64,000 nt of DNA from CAZCTC01 sp964501335 (GTDB taxonomy: Bacteria > Chloroflexota > Anaerolineae > B4-G1 > SLSP01). The translations under genes were made by a program, and so were the position numbers. Where the stretch lies: contig CAZCTC010000013.1 of NCBI GenBank assembly GCA_964501335.1, positions 1 to 64,000 on the forward strand, written 5' to 3'. Shown in pieces: positions 33,276 through 39,751 of the stretch. Under the pieces are notes generated by a model. It searched no databases and was not told the DNA's origin. It saw nothing but the letters and a program-made list of their open reading frames with translations. Position 1 is the first letter of the stretch. Each line of letters opens with the position of its first letter.

Positions 33276-33309
33276 TTTCACCTGAATTTATCTCCTGAAA
33301 GGAACTGAA

Positions 33310-33426
33310 ATGGACCTCAACTTACTGAATAGCGGTATTGTGGCCAATCTGGCCGTGATCCCCGTCCTGGTGGTCATCCTGATGGGCATCTTTGCCCTCG
33401 CCTGCCACCTCGCCTCCGGGAAATAA
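33310..33426 (+). CDS. 38-residue single-helix membrane peptide
   Basis: ATG 33310 follows CTGAAAGGAACTGAA, the same leader seen before other genes of this cluster. The product is a short polar N-terminus, one membrane helix (~12-33, AVIPVLVVILMGIFALA) and a SGK tail. A perfect hairpin (33434-33456) follows the stop. The conserved leader argues that it is real. Function unknown; it is too short for homology by eye. Confidence 0.55.
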   Translation: MDLNLLNSGIVANLAVIPVLVVILMGIFALACHLASGK

Positions 33427-33433
33427 CCCGACT

Positions 33434-33456
33434 GGAAGCTGGCTCTGCCAGCTTCC
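33434..33456 (+). terminator. Hairpin after the small membrane peptide gene
   Basis: GGAAGCTGGC (33434-33443) pairs perfectly with GCCAGCTTCC (33447-33456), 3-base loop, followed by a pyrimidine-rich GGTCTTCCTCTTG. A weak terminator or mRNA-stabilising hairpin between the peptide gene and the Rad52-like gene. Confidence 0.5.
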
Positions 33457-33503
33457 GGTCTTCCTCTTGATTTATCCGAATAGATCTGAAAGGAGTATCT
33501 GAA

Positions 33504-34493
33504 ATGGAACCGACTGTGGATATCCGCACGTTGACTGGACTGACGATGGCGGCTGCCGTCGCGATGCTCGATGAAGAGCTGGCTCCCGAGGCTTACAAGC
33601 CGGTCCCCGGCGCCGTGGACCTGACCGACATCAAGCCCGCCTGGTTGACCGAATACCTGAACCGGGTCTTCGGCATCAGCGGCTTCGGCTGGTGGTTCAC
33701 TTATGCGGCCGAGGATCTGCACGTGATCGCCTCCGCCGACAGCAAGGGCCGCACGATCTACGAAGCGGCGATCGATCGGCTGGAGTTCTACTACCGGCTG
33801 ATCGTGAACGGCGACCTGATCGTCGCCGGCCCGGTGCTGGCGAACGGCGGCTCGGGCAACAGCGAACGCGAGTATGCGGTTCGCGGCGCATTGACCAACG
33901 CTTTGGGCGCTGCGGCGAGCAAACTGGGCTGGCAGCTCTCTGTCTACCAGGATCGTCGTGGCCACGCCGGCAAGCCGCGCCCTGCGCAGCGACCGGCACC
34001 CGCCGTTCCTCCTCGCCATGAAGCGGCCGCTCCTGCTCCTTCCCCTGCTTCCAATGTTGCTCTTACGCTGGAATCGGCCCGCGCGACGCTCTTCCCCGGC
34101 GGTAAGCACAAGGACAAGACCCTGGGCGCCGTCGCTCAGGAAGAGCCGGATTACATCCGCTGGACGAGCGAGAACGCCAAATCGCCTACGCTGCGTGTCG
34201 CCGCCGAACTGGTCTGGAAGGATATGCAGGCACAATCGGCCGTTCCGGCCGCTGAACCGGAGCCGGCAGTTCCGGCCGCGCCGCCCGCCACTCCCGTCAA
34301 GACTCCGCCCGCGATGACGCTGGAACAGGCCCGCACCTATGCCATGCCGTTCGGCACCCGCGACCACCCCGAGTACAAGGGGCAAACCCTGGGGACGCTG
34401 ATCGCTCAGGATGCCGGTTTCGTCCGCTGGCTGGCGGAAAACTCCACGAACGCACTCCTGCGTCAGGCCGCCACGTTGATGGTTTCCGCATAG
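33504..34493 (+). CDS. Rad52-family annealing protein with two ExoX-C-type domains
   Basis: The protein has 329 residues; ATG 33504 after GAAAGGAGTATCTGAA. Residues ~40-150 follow the Rad52/Rad22 pattern (YLNRVFGISGFGWWFTY, then REYAVRGALTNALGAAASKLGW). An Ala/Pro linker (~155-185) leads to two copies of a ~45-residue domain: FPGGKHKDKTLGAV...YIRW (~197-235) and MPFGTRDH...GQTLGTL...VRWLAEN (~280-320). These match the small C-terminal domain of ExoX-like exonucleases ('fGkyKGktl..i...D..Yl.Wl'). It would anneal complementary single strands in recombination, with the adjacent nuclease as resection partner. Confidence 0.75.
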   Translation: MEPTVDIRTLTGLTMAAAVAMLDEELAPEAYKPVPGAVDLTDIKPAWLTEYLNRVFGISGFGWWFTYAAEDLHVIASADSKGRTIYEAAIDRLEFYYRLIVNGDLIVAGPVLANGGSGNSEREYAVRGALTNALGAAASKLGWQLSVYQDRRGHAGKPRPAQRPAPAVPPRHEAAAPAPSPASNVALTLESARATLFPGGKHKDKTLGAVAQEEPDYIRWTSENAKSPTLRVAAELVWKDMQAQSAVPAAEPEPAVPAAPPATPVKTPPAMTLEQARTYAMPFGTRDHPEYKGQTLGTLIAQDAGFVRWLAENSTNALLRQAATLMVSA

Positions 34494-34505
34494 ATTGAAA
34501 GAATA

Positions 34506-34538
34506 TTTTTCGCGCGTCCCGGAGGGGCGCGCGAAAAA
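34506..34538. terminator. Hairpin between the Rad52-like and nuclease genes
   Basis: TTTTTCGCGCG (34506-34516) pairs with CGCGCGAAAAA (34528-34538), with further C-G pairing in the loop. A-rich and T-rich ends make it a terminator-like structure usable in either direction. Confidence 0.55.
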
Positions 34539-34576
34539 TCCCTTCTTTTACCGATTTTATCGAAAGGAACTGAATC

Positions 34577-35500
34577 ATGTTTAAAGGATTTCTCTGCCAT
34601 GTGACCGGCGCTCCGTGCGCCCCGGATGAATGTCTGGCCTGCAGCCTGACCGGCGGGCGCATCGCCGCCAATGGACTCCCCTGCCCGTTCACTCCTCCGA
34701 TCCTGCGCGGCATCATTGCCGCCAATCAACCCCGCGAGCTGCTGGGCTACTCCGCCACTGAAATCAGCGGCTGCCTGCGCAAGGCTCGCCTGCAGGAACA
34801 GGCCGATTACTACCTGGCGCCCGGCCAGGCCTACTGGGCCTTTCGGGGCCAGCTCGCGCATGCGCTGCTCGAACAGGCTCATACCGGCGATCCCGGCGTG
34901 ATCCTGGAAAAGCGCTTCTATGCCGACATCGACGGCCTGCTCTTCACCGGGCAGGTCGATCTTTTCTACCTGGAGCGCAGGCTTCTGGTCGATTACAAGA
35001 CGACCCGCGAAGTGCCCAAGCCGACCAAACGGTACGAATGCAGCTGCGGCGCTCTGCTCCGCGAAGGGCGGACTTTTCGCAAAGGGACTTCGGTGGCCTG
35101 TCCGGTCTGCGGGCTGGAGTGGCCGGTCGAGGCGCTGAAGCCGACGATTCTCCCGCCGCAACCGCATCTCAGCCATGTCCGGCAGCTCAATCTCTACGCC
35201 TGGCTGCTGGCGCAAAACGGCCTGGAGGTCGCGAAGGCCGAACTGGTCTACCTGGATATGTCCGAGCCGCTCCGTTTGCCCGTGGAACTCTGGCCGCTGG
35301 AAGAGACCGAGCGTTATCTGAAAGAACGCCTGGCGCTGCTTCACAGTCCCGGCCCGGACGGGCTGCCTGCCGGGATCCAGGAGGATTCCGAAGAGAACTG
35401 GCTCTGTCGCTACTGTCCGGTTGCTGCGATCTGTCTGGCAAACCGACAGGCGGCAGAAAATCCGGAATTTAACGCCAAAACCGAGGTGCTTTCTCTCTAA
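34577..35500 (+). CDS. RecB/Cas4-like PD-(D/E)XK nuclease with zinc-ribbon insert
   Basis: The protein has 307 residues; ATG 34577 after GAAAGGAACTGAATC. Nuclease elements are a Cys-containing first helix (SATEISGCLRKARL), RGQLAHALLE, FTGQVDLFY with LVDYKTTRE (~138, the D...D-x-K core) and RQLNLYAWLL (~203, Q-x3-Y). The C-terminal CRYCPVAAIC (~276-286) with the early Cys fits a 4Fe-4S cluster as in Cas4/AddB. Between KTT and QLNLY a CSCG...CPVC segment (~154-183) is an inserted zinc ribbon. Two more cysteine groups lie at the extreme N-terminus. Likely recombination or resection nuclease, partner of the Rad52-like protein. Confidence 0.8.
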   Translation: MFKGFLCHVTGAPCAPDECLACSLTGGRIAANGLPCPFTPPILRGIIAANQPRELLGYSATEISGCLRKARLQEQADYYLAPGQAYWAFRGQLAHALLEQAHTGDPGVILEKRFYADIDGLLFTGQVDLFYLERRLLVDYKTTREVPKPTKRYECSCGALLREGRTFRKGTSVACPVCGLEWPVEALKPTILPPQPHLSHVRQLNLYAWLLAQNGLEVAKAELVYLDMSEPLRLPVELWPLEETERYLKERLALLHSPGPDGLPAGIQEDSEENWLCRYCPVAAICLANRQAAENPEFNAKTEVLSL

Positions 35501-35502
35501 GC

Positions 35503-35571
35503 GGGCGGCCACATCGGGCCGCCCCTACAAGGACGGTATCTCCGGGTAGGGGCGCCCCAGCGTGGGCGCCC
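35503..35571. repeat. Inward-facing REP-like hairpin pair (family C)
   Basis: Unit 35503-35528 (GGGCGGCC/GGCCGCCC ending CTAC) and unit 35546-35571 (GTAG then GGGCGCCC/GGGCGCCC) face each other across 17 bases, the same BIME-like arrangement as at 13433-13502 but with the two unit types in the opposite order. Confidence 0.85.
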
Positions 35572-35606
35572 TCCCTTTTATCCATCTATCTGAAAGGAAC
35601 CGAAAA

Positions 35607-35984
35607 ATGTTTACTGAAGACGATCTGATCTATTCCTACACCCGCGCGCAGGCGCTGGAAGACGGGGTGCTGGTCGATGTCACGGCGACGGCCCGCGAGG
35701 CCGGTTTCGTCTGGCCGGTAGCCGTCACGGCGGCGGTTTGGGCTCTGATCCAGGAGATTCCGCCGAAATATCAGGGCTCTCAGGATGTCCAGGGACGCCT
35801 CTGGGATGTCGTCTGGATGGCGGCTCAGGAGATCCGCCGACATCGCGGCGAGGAAGGCAACGAGTTGCGCTATCGCCTGACTCTGCCCCACGGCCGGGAG
35901 ACCTACGCCACGCTGAAGTTGATCGTCGGCCCCGGCGATCAGGGGGAACCCGTGGTGACTATCCTGCTCCCCCATGAGGATTGA
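35607..35984 (+). CDS. DUF6573 family protein
   Basis: The protein has 125 residues. I start at ATG 35607 after GAAAGGAACCGAA; the upstream frame lies in the REP pair. Features of DUF6573 are YTRAQALEDGVLVDVTATAREAG near the N-terminus (written here in part), a PVAVTAAVW strand and a C-terminal HGRETYATLKLIVGPGDQGEPVVT. Family members occur on plasmids, phages and integrated elements; the biochemical role is unknown. Supports the mobile-element reading of this cluster. Confidence 0.7.
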   Translation: MFTEDDLIYSYTRAQALEDGVLVDVTATAREAGFVWPVAVTAAVWALIQEIPPKYQGSQDVQGRLWDVVWMAAQEIRRHRGEEGNELRYRLTLPHGRETYATLKLIVGPGDQGEPVVTILLPHED

Positions 35985-36002
35985 ACCGAAAGGAGCTGAA
36001 AG

Positions 36003-36377
36003 ATGATAAACCGGAACCGAATTTTCAGTGCTCAACAGCACACAAATCTTCAGCGCCTGGCCCGGCAGCTGGTTCAATCGACCTTCCCGCTTTGCGCCGG
36101 CTTCCGGCTGCACGGCTTTCTCCTGCTCAACGACTCCTTTACCGAAGACAGCCTGCAGGAATACGCCGTCATCAAAATAGAAAAGCTTACCTCCCTCTCC
36201 GGCTCCCTGCTGAAGGTGGAGGGGACGCAGGTCGATTCGATCACCGTGAGCTGGTGCTCGCAGGCCCGCCTGAAGGCCATCCTCCGCAAAGTCCTTAGCG
36301 GCGATGCTGCCGACATGGGACGCGAGACCCTCTACCTGGATCTCAATCCCGGCCACCGTTGCGGGCTCTGTATCTGA
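36003..36377 (+). CDS. Uncharacterised small protein
   Basis: The protein has 124 residues; ATG 36003 after GAAAGGAGCTGAAAG, the cluster's conserved leader. Mixed alpha/beta, no membrane segment, ends with a Cys-containing RCGLCI. Not recognised. Eleven bases separate its stop from the next start. Confidence 0.5.
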   Translation: MINRNRIFSAQQHTNLQRLARQLVQSTFPLCAGFRLHGFLLLNDSFTEDSLQEYAVIKIEKLTSLSGSLLKVEGTQVDSITVSWCSQARLKAILRKVLSGDAADMGRETLYLDLNPGHRCGLCI

Positions 36378-36388
36378 AGGAGGGCGGC

Positions 36389-36967
36389 ATGGATCCCTCT
36401 CCTGAAATGCTCAAAGTCTGCGCTGAGCGCCGGCGCGCCGCCCATCTGGCTCCCCGGCAGAAGATCTCTCCCGATCGCTGTCGGCACAGCTGTCCGCTCT
36501 GGCACAGCTGCCTGCGGCTCCCCGATCAACCCGTCATCGCCGCCTTTTCCGGCTCCTACGCCTTCCTTTCCAATTTCTTTCCCATCCCCGGAGGGCTGCA
36601 GATGGACGGTCAGGGCTATTCCACGCTGGAGCATGCCTTCCAGGCCTCGAAAACTCCCAGTCTGATCTGGCGCGAGCGCATCCGTCGCGCGCCGACCCCG
36701 GCGGAAGCCCGTCGGGTGGGGCGCAAGGTGCCGCTCCGCAAGGATTGGGAACAGGTCAAGGTGCGCGTCATGGCTGAGCTGCTTCGCCGCAAGTTCGATC
36801 CACGGGCGCATCCCGATCTGGTCCGGCAGCTTCGCGCGACCGGCGAGGCGCTGCTCATCGAAGGCAATCTGTGGGGCGATCTTTTCTGGTGCGTCGATGA
36901 ACGGACCGGCCTGGGGCTCAATCACCTGGGCCGTCTCCTGATGGAGCTCCGGCAGACGCTGAACTGA
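36389..36967 (+). CDS. NADAR family protein with N-terminal cysteine cluster
   Basis: The protein has 192 residues. ATG 36389 (AAGGAGGGC upstream) is preferred to 36359. Residues ~55-190 are a full NADAR domain: YAFLSNFFPI, YSTLEHAFQASK, EARRVGRKVPLRKDW, VMAELLRRKF and LIEGNLWGDLFWCV. NADAR proteins are N-glycosidases acting on ADP-ribosylated or riboflavin-pathway substrates. Ahead of it, cysteines at about 11, 31, 35 and 41 (CRHSCPLWHSC) could bind a metal or Fe-S cluster, which is not usual for the family. Such domains recur in NAD/ADP-ribose conflict systems; here it sits in the recombination cluster. Confidence 0.85.
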   Translation: MDPSPEMLKVCAERRRAAHLAPRQKISPDRCRHSCPLWHSCLRLPDQPVIAAFSGSYAFLSNFFPIPGGLQMDGQGYSTLEHAFQASKTPSLIWRERIRRAPTPAEARRVGRKVPLRKDWEQVKVRVMAELLRRKFDPRAHPDLVRQLRATGEALLIEGNLWGDLFWCVDERTGLGLNHLGRLLMELRQTLN

Positions 36968-36979
36968 ATTTTTAATTGG

Positions 36980-37077
36980 GGGCAGGCACAAGGCCTGCCC
37001 CTACCTCTGAAAAATTTCCGGGCGTGGAAACCACGCCCCTACGGTTGTCTCGGGCGGCCACATCGGGCCGCCCCTAC
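36980..37077. repeat. Three tandem REP-like hairpins (family C)
   Basis: Units 36980-37004 (GGGCAGGC/GCCTGCCC), 37020-37042 (GGGCGTGG/CCACGCCC) and 37052-37077 (GGGCGGCC/GGCCGCCC), all in the same orientation and all ending CTAC. The arms differ but keep pairing, while the CCCCTAC foot is constant. Confidence 0.85.
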
Positions 37078-37098
37078 TTATTGAAAAGGAACTGAAAA

Positions 37099-38229
37099 AT
37101 GAACTGGCAAGATCAACTTACCGAATGGAATTTCAAGTCGCTGGATCAGGCGCGGGTGCAGCGGGCACAGACTATCCTGGATTGCATCAGCCCGCTCCCC
37201 GCCGATCCCCAGAGTCTACCGGCCTTCAAGGTCCACGGCTATGTCGTCAAACTGGCCCGCGCGGCGAAGCCGGGAGAGTTCGGCGCGACCTGCGCCTGCC
37301 CCGACTTCAAGACCCATCAGATGGCCATCCTGGAACCCTGCAAACATATCATCGCCCTGGCCATGCACCTGGAAAAGGCCGGCGGCCTGCCGCCCACCGA
37401 AACCGTACCGCCGCCCTCGGACGGCTGGCCCGCAGCCGCGCTCCGCATTGCCGTCGGCAACGCCATCGCCCGCCTGACCGATCTCATCGGCGCTTTCCTC
37501 CTGGAAGGCGAGTCCCCGCTCATCATCGGACCCACCGGCGTCGGCAAAACCTCTGCTATCCATCGCGTCGCCGAAGCGCTCGATCTGGGCCTCGAAGAGA
37601 TGGCCGGTTCGGAATCCTGGACCGAAGCCGATCTCATCGGCTGCTGGACCCCGGCCCGCGAATGGTCCTGGGGGCCTATCGGCCGGGCCTTCGATCGAGC
37701 CCGGCGGGGAGAATCCCTGCTCATCTTCGTCGATGAAATCACCCGCTTCAATCCGCGGGCCACCGACATCCTCCTTCGCACCCTCCAGCCCGTCACTGCC
37801 GACCGTGCTCGCCGGATGGGCATCGAACTTCCTCCCGCCACCGGTCCCGTTTTCCTGGCCGAAGCGCCGCTCCTGGGCTATCGCGCCTGGGCGCCGGCCG
37901 GCCGCATCGCCTGGGTCGCCGCCGGCAATCCCAACATCAATCCCCTCGACCCGGCCCTCGTCCGCCGGTTCGCCGTCGCCGAAGCCCGCCTCGATCGCGG
38001 CATCCTCGACGCCCTGCCGGCCGAAATCCGCCCGCTCATCGACGCCCTCTGGACCTCATACGAGCAGGGCGAGCTGCCCTTGCCCATCGAATATCAGGCT
38101 CTCACCCACGCCCGCAGCACCGCCGACCTCTTCCATAGCTACCTTTCCCGCCTGCGGGCGCTCGATCCCGTCGCGGCCGAAGCCGTCGTCCACCTCTGCA
38201 AAGGTCACGATGTGGAGGTGACTCCATGA
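37099..38229 (+). CDS. MoxR-type AAA+ ATPase with N-terminal SWIM zinc finger
   Basis: The protein has 376 residues; ATG 37099 after AAAAGGAACTGAAAA. SWIM pattern C-x-C-x(n)-C-x-H: CACPDF...EPCKHIIALA (~57-85). AAA+ module from ~115: Walker A GPTGVGKTSA (~145), Walker B LLIFVDEITRF (~213), a LPEA-like DRARR arm and sensor WVAAGNPN (~275). MoxR ATPases usually remodel a target together with a VWA protein, which is exactly the next gene (4-base overlap). A SWIM finger fused to MoxR is uncommon and suggests a nucleic-acid or protein docking function. Distinct from the MoxR at 45277. Confidence 0.8.
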   Translation: MNWQDQLTEWNFKSLDQARVQRAQTILDCISPLPADPQSLPAFKVHGYVVKLARAAKPGEFGATCACPDFKTHQMAILEPCKHIIALAMHLEKAGGLPPTETVPPPSDGWPAAALRIAVGNAIARLTDLIGAFLLEGESPLIIGPTGVGKTSAIHRVAEALDLGLEEMAGSESWTEADLIGCWTPAREWSWGPIGRAFDRARRGESLLIFVDEITRFNPRATDILLRTLQPVTADRARRMGIELPPATGPVFLAEAPLLGYRAWAPAGRIAWVAAGNPNINPLDPALVRRFAVAEARLDRGILDALPAEIRPLIDALWTSYEQGELPLPIEYQALTHARSTADLFHSYLSRLRALDPVAAEAVVHLCKGHDVEVTP

Positions 38230-39659
38230 ACGGCATCCTGGCCCGCAAGATCGTGAGGACCGTTCTACCTGTCATGGCCGGCGTCTTCCAATCGCCGGAA
38301 ATCCTGAAACTGCCGCTCGATGTGCAGATCAAAGAGGAAGCGGAGACCGCTTCCACGCAGGAAGAGGCCGGGAGGGTGTGCATCACCCTCCCGGTCGTTT
38401 TCAACGGCATTTCTATCGAACAGGATACCGGTCTCTACCTGGGGCTCGCCGCCCATGAACTGGGCCATCTGCCCAATCTCCAGGAAGTGCTCCGGCTCGT
38501 GGCCACCGCCGCCGCCTCCAGTCCGGCCCTGCGGATCCTCTTCAACATCATGGAAGACATTCGCATTGAAAGCCTGATGCGTTCGGACCCCGTGAACGCC
38601 TGGCTGACCCGCGTTCGGGAGTTGTGCACGGCGGATCTCCCCGAAAATCCCGAGAACTTCTGGGATCTGATCTACTGGCTGCGCTTTGGGAATCCTCAGG
38701 AGCCCTTCAACCTCGCCCTCCCGGCCACAGCGCAGTCATACGAAAACTTCTGGATGGCCGCGCTCGACCTCCTGCGCCTCCACCTTCCCCACGGCCCGCA
38801 GGGTTCTTTCCGGGCTGCCCGGGCCATCCTGGAACTGACCGCCAGTTACGGCCTGGAGGTCCCGACGGCGCCGGAATCCTGGCTCGTCCTGGGGCTGGGA
38901 CCGGGGATCGCCGCTGGCGAAGGTTGCGAAATCGAGCTGCCGGAGAACCTGCGGCCCGTGCTGCCCGACTATAGCGGTGGCGCGCCCTGCTGGGAAGATC
39001 CGGATGTCTGGGCCATCGCCGAAGGCCGGCGCCTGGCCGGCCGTCTGAAATGGTGGACGCAGGGCCGCAGCCGGCAGATCGCCGGCGGGGTGGGCAAGTA
39101 CAATCCCCGGCTGGAATCGAGCGGCCTCCCGCCTTACACCCTGCCGCTCGCGCCCGGGCCGGCGGCGCCGCCCCGGCTGGCCGTCTTCCTCGACATCTCG
39201 GACTCCATGTGGGCCGGTTCCACGCAGCCGGCTCCGCTCTCGATCGCCCGCGCCGCCGCCATCGCCCTGGTCCAGGCCGCCGAAGCGGCCGGCGGCGAAG
39301 TGCGCGTCTGGGCCTTTTGCCATAGCTCGCACGCCCTGTTCCTGGGCCGGGACATCGTTCGCATCGCCTCCGTCCGTGGCTTCGGCACCCGGCTCGCTTT
39401 CCTGGCGGATGTCCTGGCCCGGCTGCCCAATCCCGCCGGCTGGCACTTCATCTTCATCACCGACGCTGAGACCGGCCGGCCCCCCGCCGTCTGGGACAAA
39501 TACCGCGACCAGGCCACCGTCCTCCACATCTCCGACGATCAAAGCGGCCTGCCCGAGCGGCTGGGCCGTCGAGTCATCCCCATCCGTTCCATCGAAGAGC
39601 TGCCCGTCATGACCGCGCTCGCGGCCCGCAGTCAATTCGCCGGGGCGGTGAGGGGGTAA
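38226..39659 (+). CDS. VWA-domain protein with HELGH motif (CobT-like partner)
   Basis: The protein has 477 residues; ATG 38226 overlaps the MoxR stop. Residues ~70-115 contain AAHELGHLPN and, ~40 residues on, NIMEDIRIE, the zinc-peptidase-like HExxH...E arrangement found in CobT-type VWA proteins. The VWA domain (~315-470) has an intact MIDAS: DISDSM, a threonine in GFGTRLAF and FITDAETG. The MoxR-VWA pair likely acts as an ATP-driven metal-handling or remodelling complex. Whether the HExxH is proteolytic is unknown. A terminator follows. Confidence 0.75.
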   Translation: MNGILARKIVRTVLPVMAGVFQSPEILKLPLDVQIKEEAETASTQEEAGRVCITLPVVFNGISIEQDTGLYLGLAAHELGHLPNLQEVLRLVATAAASSPALRILFNIMEDIRIESLMRSDPVNAWLTRVRELCTADLPENPENFWDLIYWLRFGNPQEPFNLALPATAQSYENFWMAALDLLRLHLPHGPQGSFRAARAILELTASYGLEVPTAPESWLVLGLGPGIAAGEGCEIELPENLRPVLPDYSGGAPCWEDPDVWAIAEGRRLAGRLKWWTQGRSRQIAGGVGKYNPRLESSGLPPYTLPLAPGPAAPPRLAVFLDISDSMWAGSTQPAPLSIARAAAIALVQAAEAAGGEVRVWAFCHSSHALFLGRDIVRIASVRGFGTRLAFLADVLARLPNPAGWHFIFITDAETGRPPAVWDKYRDQATVLHISDDQSGLPERLGRRVIPIRSIEELPVMTALAARSQFAGAVRG

Positions 39660-39662
39660 AAG

Positions 39663-39690
39663 AAAGAGCCGGCAGGGATGCCGGCTCTTT
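39663..39690. terminator. Bidirectional terminator
   Basis: AAAGAGCCGGCA (39663-39674) pairs perfectly with TGCCGGCTCTTT (39679-39690), GGGA loop, with A-run and T-run ends. It lies between the convergent VWA gene (+) and the 1471-residue defence protein (-). Confidence 0.9.
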
Positions 39691-39751
39691 GTTGATTGTA
39701 AACCGTCGTATTAAAAATATCACTTGACACACTTGTGGTTAAAAGAGTAAA

